The notes beneath the pieces were generated by a model, which saw only the letters and a program-made list of their open reading frames with translations, was not told the origin of the DNA and searched no databases. 64,000 bases of DNA from Phragmites australis. Its lineage: Eukaryota > Streptophyta > Magnoliopsida > Poales > Poaceae. Positions 61,335 through 64,000 of the stretch are shown one piece after another (within the stretch, counting starts at the first letter, position 1; each line of letters begins with the position of its first letter). The stretch lies in contig NC_084923.1 in NCBI RefSeq assembly GCF_958298935.1, positions 35,184,501 through 35,248,500 of the forward strand. The letters are read 5' to 3'. Made by a program: the position numbers and the translations under genes.

Positions 61335-64000
61335 TGTAACACCCCTAATTTGTAGCCCAAAATTATCTTCAATGAAATAATAAATAAAATGCCCTTTTGC
61401 ATAATTCAATAAATGGAATAAAGAAAATACAAGGAAATAAGAAAAGAGGAAAGAAAAGGAATCAAAATAAAAAGAAAAGAAAAAAGAAGGAAAAATCCCT
61501 CTTGGGCTCTCTCTCTCCCTTTCCCTCTCTCTTAGCCCAGTGGCATGCTCCCTCTCCCTCTGGCCCAACTGAGGGCGTGACGCGAGCGTGGGTGAAGGTG
61601 ATGCCAATCTACCAGAATTTTATGAGTGTTGCGTGGGTAGCATTAGGCGTTCACGTGAACAACAAAACAAGCATCTAAGTATATTTCTCCTATTAATTTG
61701 GATCATATATGTCTAATATGATAACATATGATTTATGTATGTTTGTATGTTATCGAGTCGGCATCGGGTTTTAGTATGGGTAGAACCTATATTGATGCAT
61801 TACATCTCTTATTTTGAGATATTGATAATCCATATCTTTATAATTGGGATTTAACTTAATGTTGTCTTATTCAAAAGTTAACCAAATTGCTTAGCCATGC
61901 TTAGGTTCTTCGGTAGAAGTCGAGCGGTGAAATAATTTCATCGTTCACAAGCATAGACTTTAATTACTATCATAATGATAACAATATTGGGTTTATGATG
62001 TTGGTTGGATGAGTAGTGAGGATGAGGCGAGATGTTGATAGTGTTAGGGGTGTTTTCTCCTTCCCTAATATGGAGTTCCTTGGGGTAGGTCGGGAGAGGA
62101 ATCTGGATGTCATAGACCGCTTGCATCGTTTAAGCACCGTTCGTCAGTGCTATTGGCGTTAGCACTTTTTGTGCTCACCACATGTCGATCTAAAGGCAAG
62201 GTAAGCTGAATATCATACGCCGTGCTAACACTTATCGTGTATCCCTATGATGTGTAAGAGAAAAAGAATAAGAGAAACAAGGTGGTGGGGAGCCGGAAGT
62301 GTCCGGAATACACTCGCGGTAACACTGGTGCTATAGGGGTATGTGCAAGTGGGTAGTTTCGAGTATGAGAAAGATTGACATGAGTACCACCTTGTGTGGA
62401 CCTGTGTGGTCATATGAGTCATATGATCCTCAAGTCGTGTGGGTAAACGAGCATCCTCTTACAGGATGTAAAAATATTTTAAAATGTCACTCTCTCAGTC
62501 ATGAGTATGGTTTTGTCCATTCGCATTGGTCATAGAGTTTCGAATTTGGGATGATGTGGTGGATATGTTGAGATGGTTCTATTCACACCTATGTATATTA
62601 TAGTTTCAGTTATATCTATGTTTATGTTGGTGGTTATGGTTTAGAATGATACTTTTGGGTACAGTATAGTTGCTCTCAATCATAAGCGTGGTTTAGAATG
62701 TTTATGTCAAATTATGTTTTGCATCAATTTACTTAACCATGTGGTCGTATTCTTGCTAATGTCCAAATGCATAATCCTTGAAGTCGGATTATCTATAAGT
62801 ACTCATTATATATTAAGTCTTGCGAGTATCTTCGTACTCATGCTGTTATTTCAGGTGCTACTAGCAAGGAGGAGTTGGTCTTTGGCTACTTCACACCCAT
62901 CGATGGTGGTGACGGGCATGAGTATGCAACTACTTAAAGATCGTACTTTTGTGATGGAGCCTAAGGGCATATGGCTCCATCCTCCTTTTATTGTTTATAG
63001 TTTTAGCTTTCGCTGTATAGTTTCTTTTTTGTCTAGGGGTAGATTAGCTTTAGTATCCTCCTAGCTCTTTTGCTGTAAATTGTGAGAATTTACAAATACT
63101 TAAGAACTTGTAATATAAGTTTAATTACTCGCTCTTTATTAAGCTGTGTTGTGATGTTAAATGTTGGAAAGATATGTGTTTCAATATTGGGCACAAAACA
63201 CGTGCCAGAACTACCGGCATAATATTTTGGTTAATCATTGAAGTCATGATTATGTAAATGATCGACTTAGTAATTAATTACAATATTATTTAGACAGTTC
63301 CTCAAAAATTTATGACGACCAAGCCTCCAACTTTCTCGCACACCTCTAAGCCATTGGATGTCGATGATTGGCTGAAGAACATGGAAAAGAAGCTTCTCAT
63401 CTCACAATATAACGATCACAAGAAGGTGTTACAATGTTGTGCACTAGCTTACTGGACCTGCATCGGGTGGTGGGACACTTTCCACAATGCCCATGGGAAC
63501 CTGGAGGCCATCGCTTGGAGAATTCAGAGGCGCGTTCTGCAGACATCATGTGCCTGCAGGAACAATAGCGATGATGAAGAAGGAATTTCGCAGCTTTACC
63601 CAAGGAGCCATGTCGGTGAACGAGTGCGTGAGTCAGTTCATCCAGCTATCCCGTTACGCCCCTGAAGATGTGGACACATACGAGAAGAAGCCGGAGGGCT
63701 TCTTAGATGGACTTATCTATGGGCTCCAGAAGCAGCTGAGCACCCACGACTACCTTGACTTCCAACACCTCATGAACAAAGCCTTGGCCCTAGAAGAAGG
63801 CGTTGTTTGCACGAAGACTCCCGCAAGCGAAAGATGACCACCCAAGGACAACACTTTGGAAGTAGCTCCTGTCCTCATCGTCACAAACAACAGCACCAAC
63901 ACAAGACTCCAGCACCTGCTCCTCGCCTACCAAACCAGAAGTAGTAGTACCCCAGTAACAATGCCCCTATCCCAACTCAGAACAATGCTCAGTAGACCCT
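61335..64000 (+). mobile_element. Ty3-gypsy element: 5' LTR and start of gag
   Basis: The LTR starts TGTAACACCCCTAATTTG at 61335 and runs to roughly 63290. Its exact end is unclear because no clean TTACA/CA terminus and primer-binding site could be fixed. A GC-rich pyrimidine tract (61500-61570) and GTGTTTCAATATTGGGCAC near 63175 are typical of such LTRs. The gag remnant follows and the element runs off the window. Confidence 0.75.
63312..63990 (+). pseudogene. Gypsy gag remnant, frameshifted
   Basis: It begins MTTKPPTFSHTSKPLDVDDW, the usual retrotransposon gag opening. At about 63520 the reading frame shifts, and the following residues (EFRSFTQGAMSVNECVSQF; YAPEDVDTYEKK; DGLIYGLQKQLSTHDY) continue in the next frame. 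A stop follows at about 63835, with coding-like sequence beyond. Gag packages retroelement RNA; this copy cannot do so. Confidence 0.8.

Overview
The window looks like repeat-rich nuclear DNA of a grass (Poaceae). It carries spliced genes with GT-AG introns, REM-type B3 genes of the kind clustered on rice chromosome 3, and nested Ty3-gypsy, Ty1-copia, L1-like LINE, CACTA, Mutator and Tourist elements. No species can be named from the sequence alone. No tRNA, rRNA, organellar or bacterial signature was seen.

Layout. 1-5.0 kb holds small DNA transposons and a solo LTR with a duplicated end. 6.3-20.8 kb is one decayed LINE, cut into pieces by an LTR-like insertion, by two solo LTRs of one family in opposite orientation, and by a fold-back Mutator-type MITE; the first solo LTR is itself interrupted. 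21.2-34.1 kb contains two copies of a REM B3 gene: a gutted first copy (first exon and 3' flank around a Ty1-copia remnant) and an intact six-exon copy (543 aa, three B3 domains) that carries nested retroelements in its last intron. 34.6-48.4 kb is transposon: an anonymous repeat with palindromic motifs, then a degenerate Ty3-gypsy element with long LTRs. 48.5-51.6 kb is a decayed MuDR-like transposase with an array of imperfect palindromes upstream of it.

52.6-57.2 kb holds the most interesting gene. It has seven coding exons and an open frame of 817 codons. An N-terminal C4HC3 PHD finger and a long basic/polar linker are joined inside exon 3 to the second half of the REM gene, so the predicted protein is PHD-B3-B3 and lacks the first REM B3 domain. 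58.8-61.0 kb is a third, clearly dead REM copy. The window ends in a Ty3-gypsy LTR (from 61.3 kb) and a frameshifted gag.

The REM copies appear to be dispersed tandem duplicates of one ancestral gene. Comparing them dates events relative to one another: intron 6 of the chimeric gene preserves the empty site of the retroelement found in intron 5 of the intact gene. Everything here comes from reading the sequence and translating by eye. Exon borders rest on splice consensus, paralogue alignment and frame, not on transcripts.
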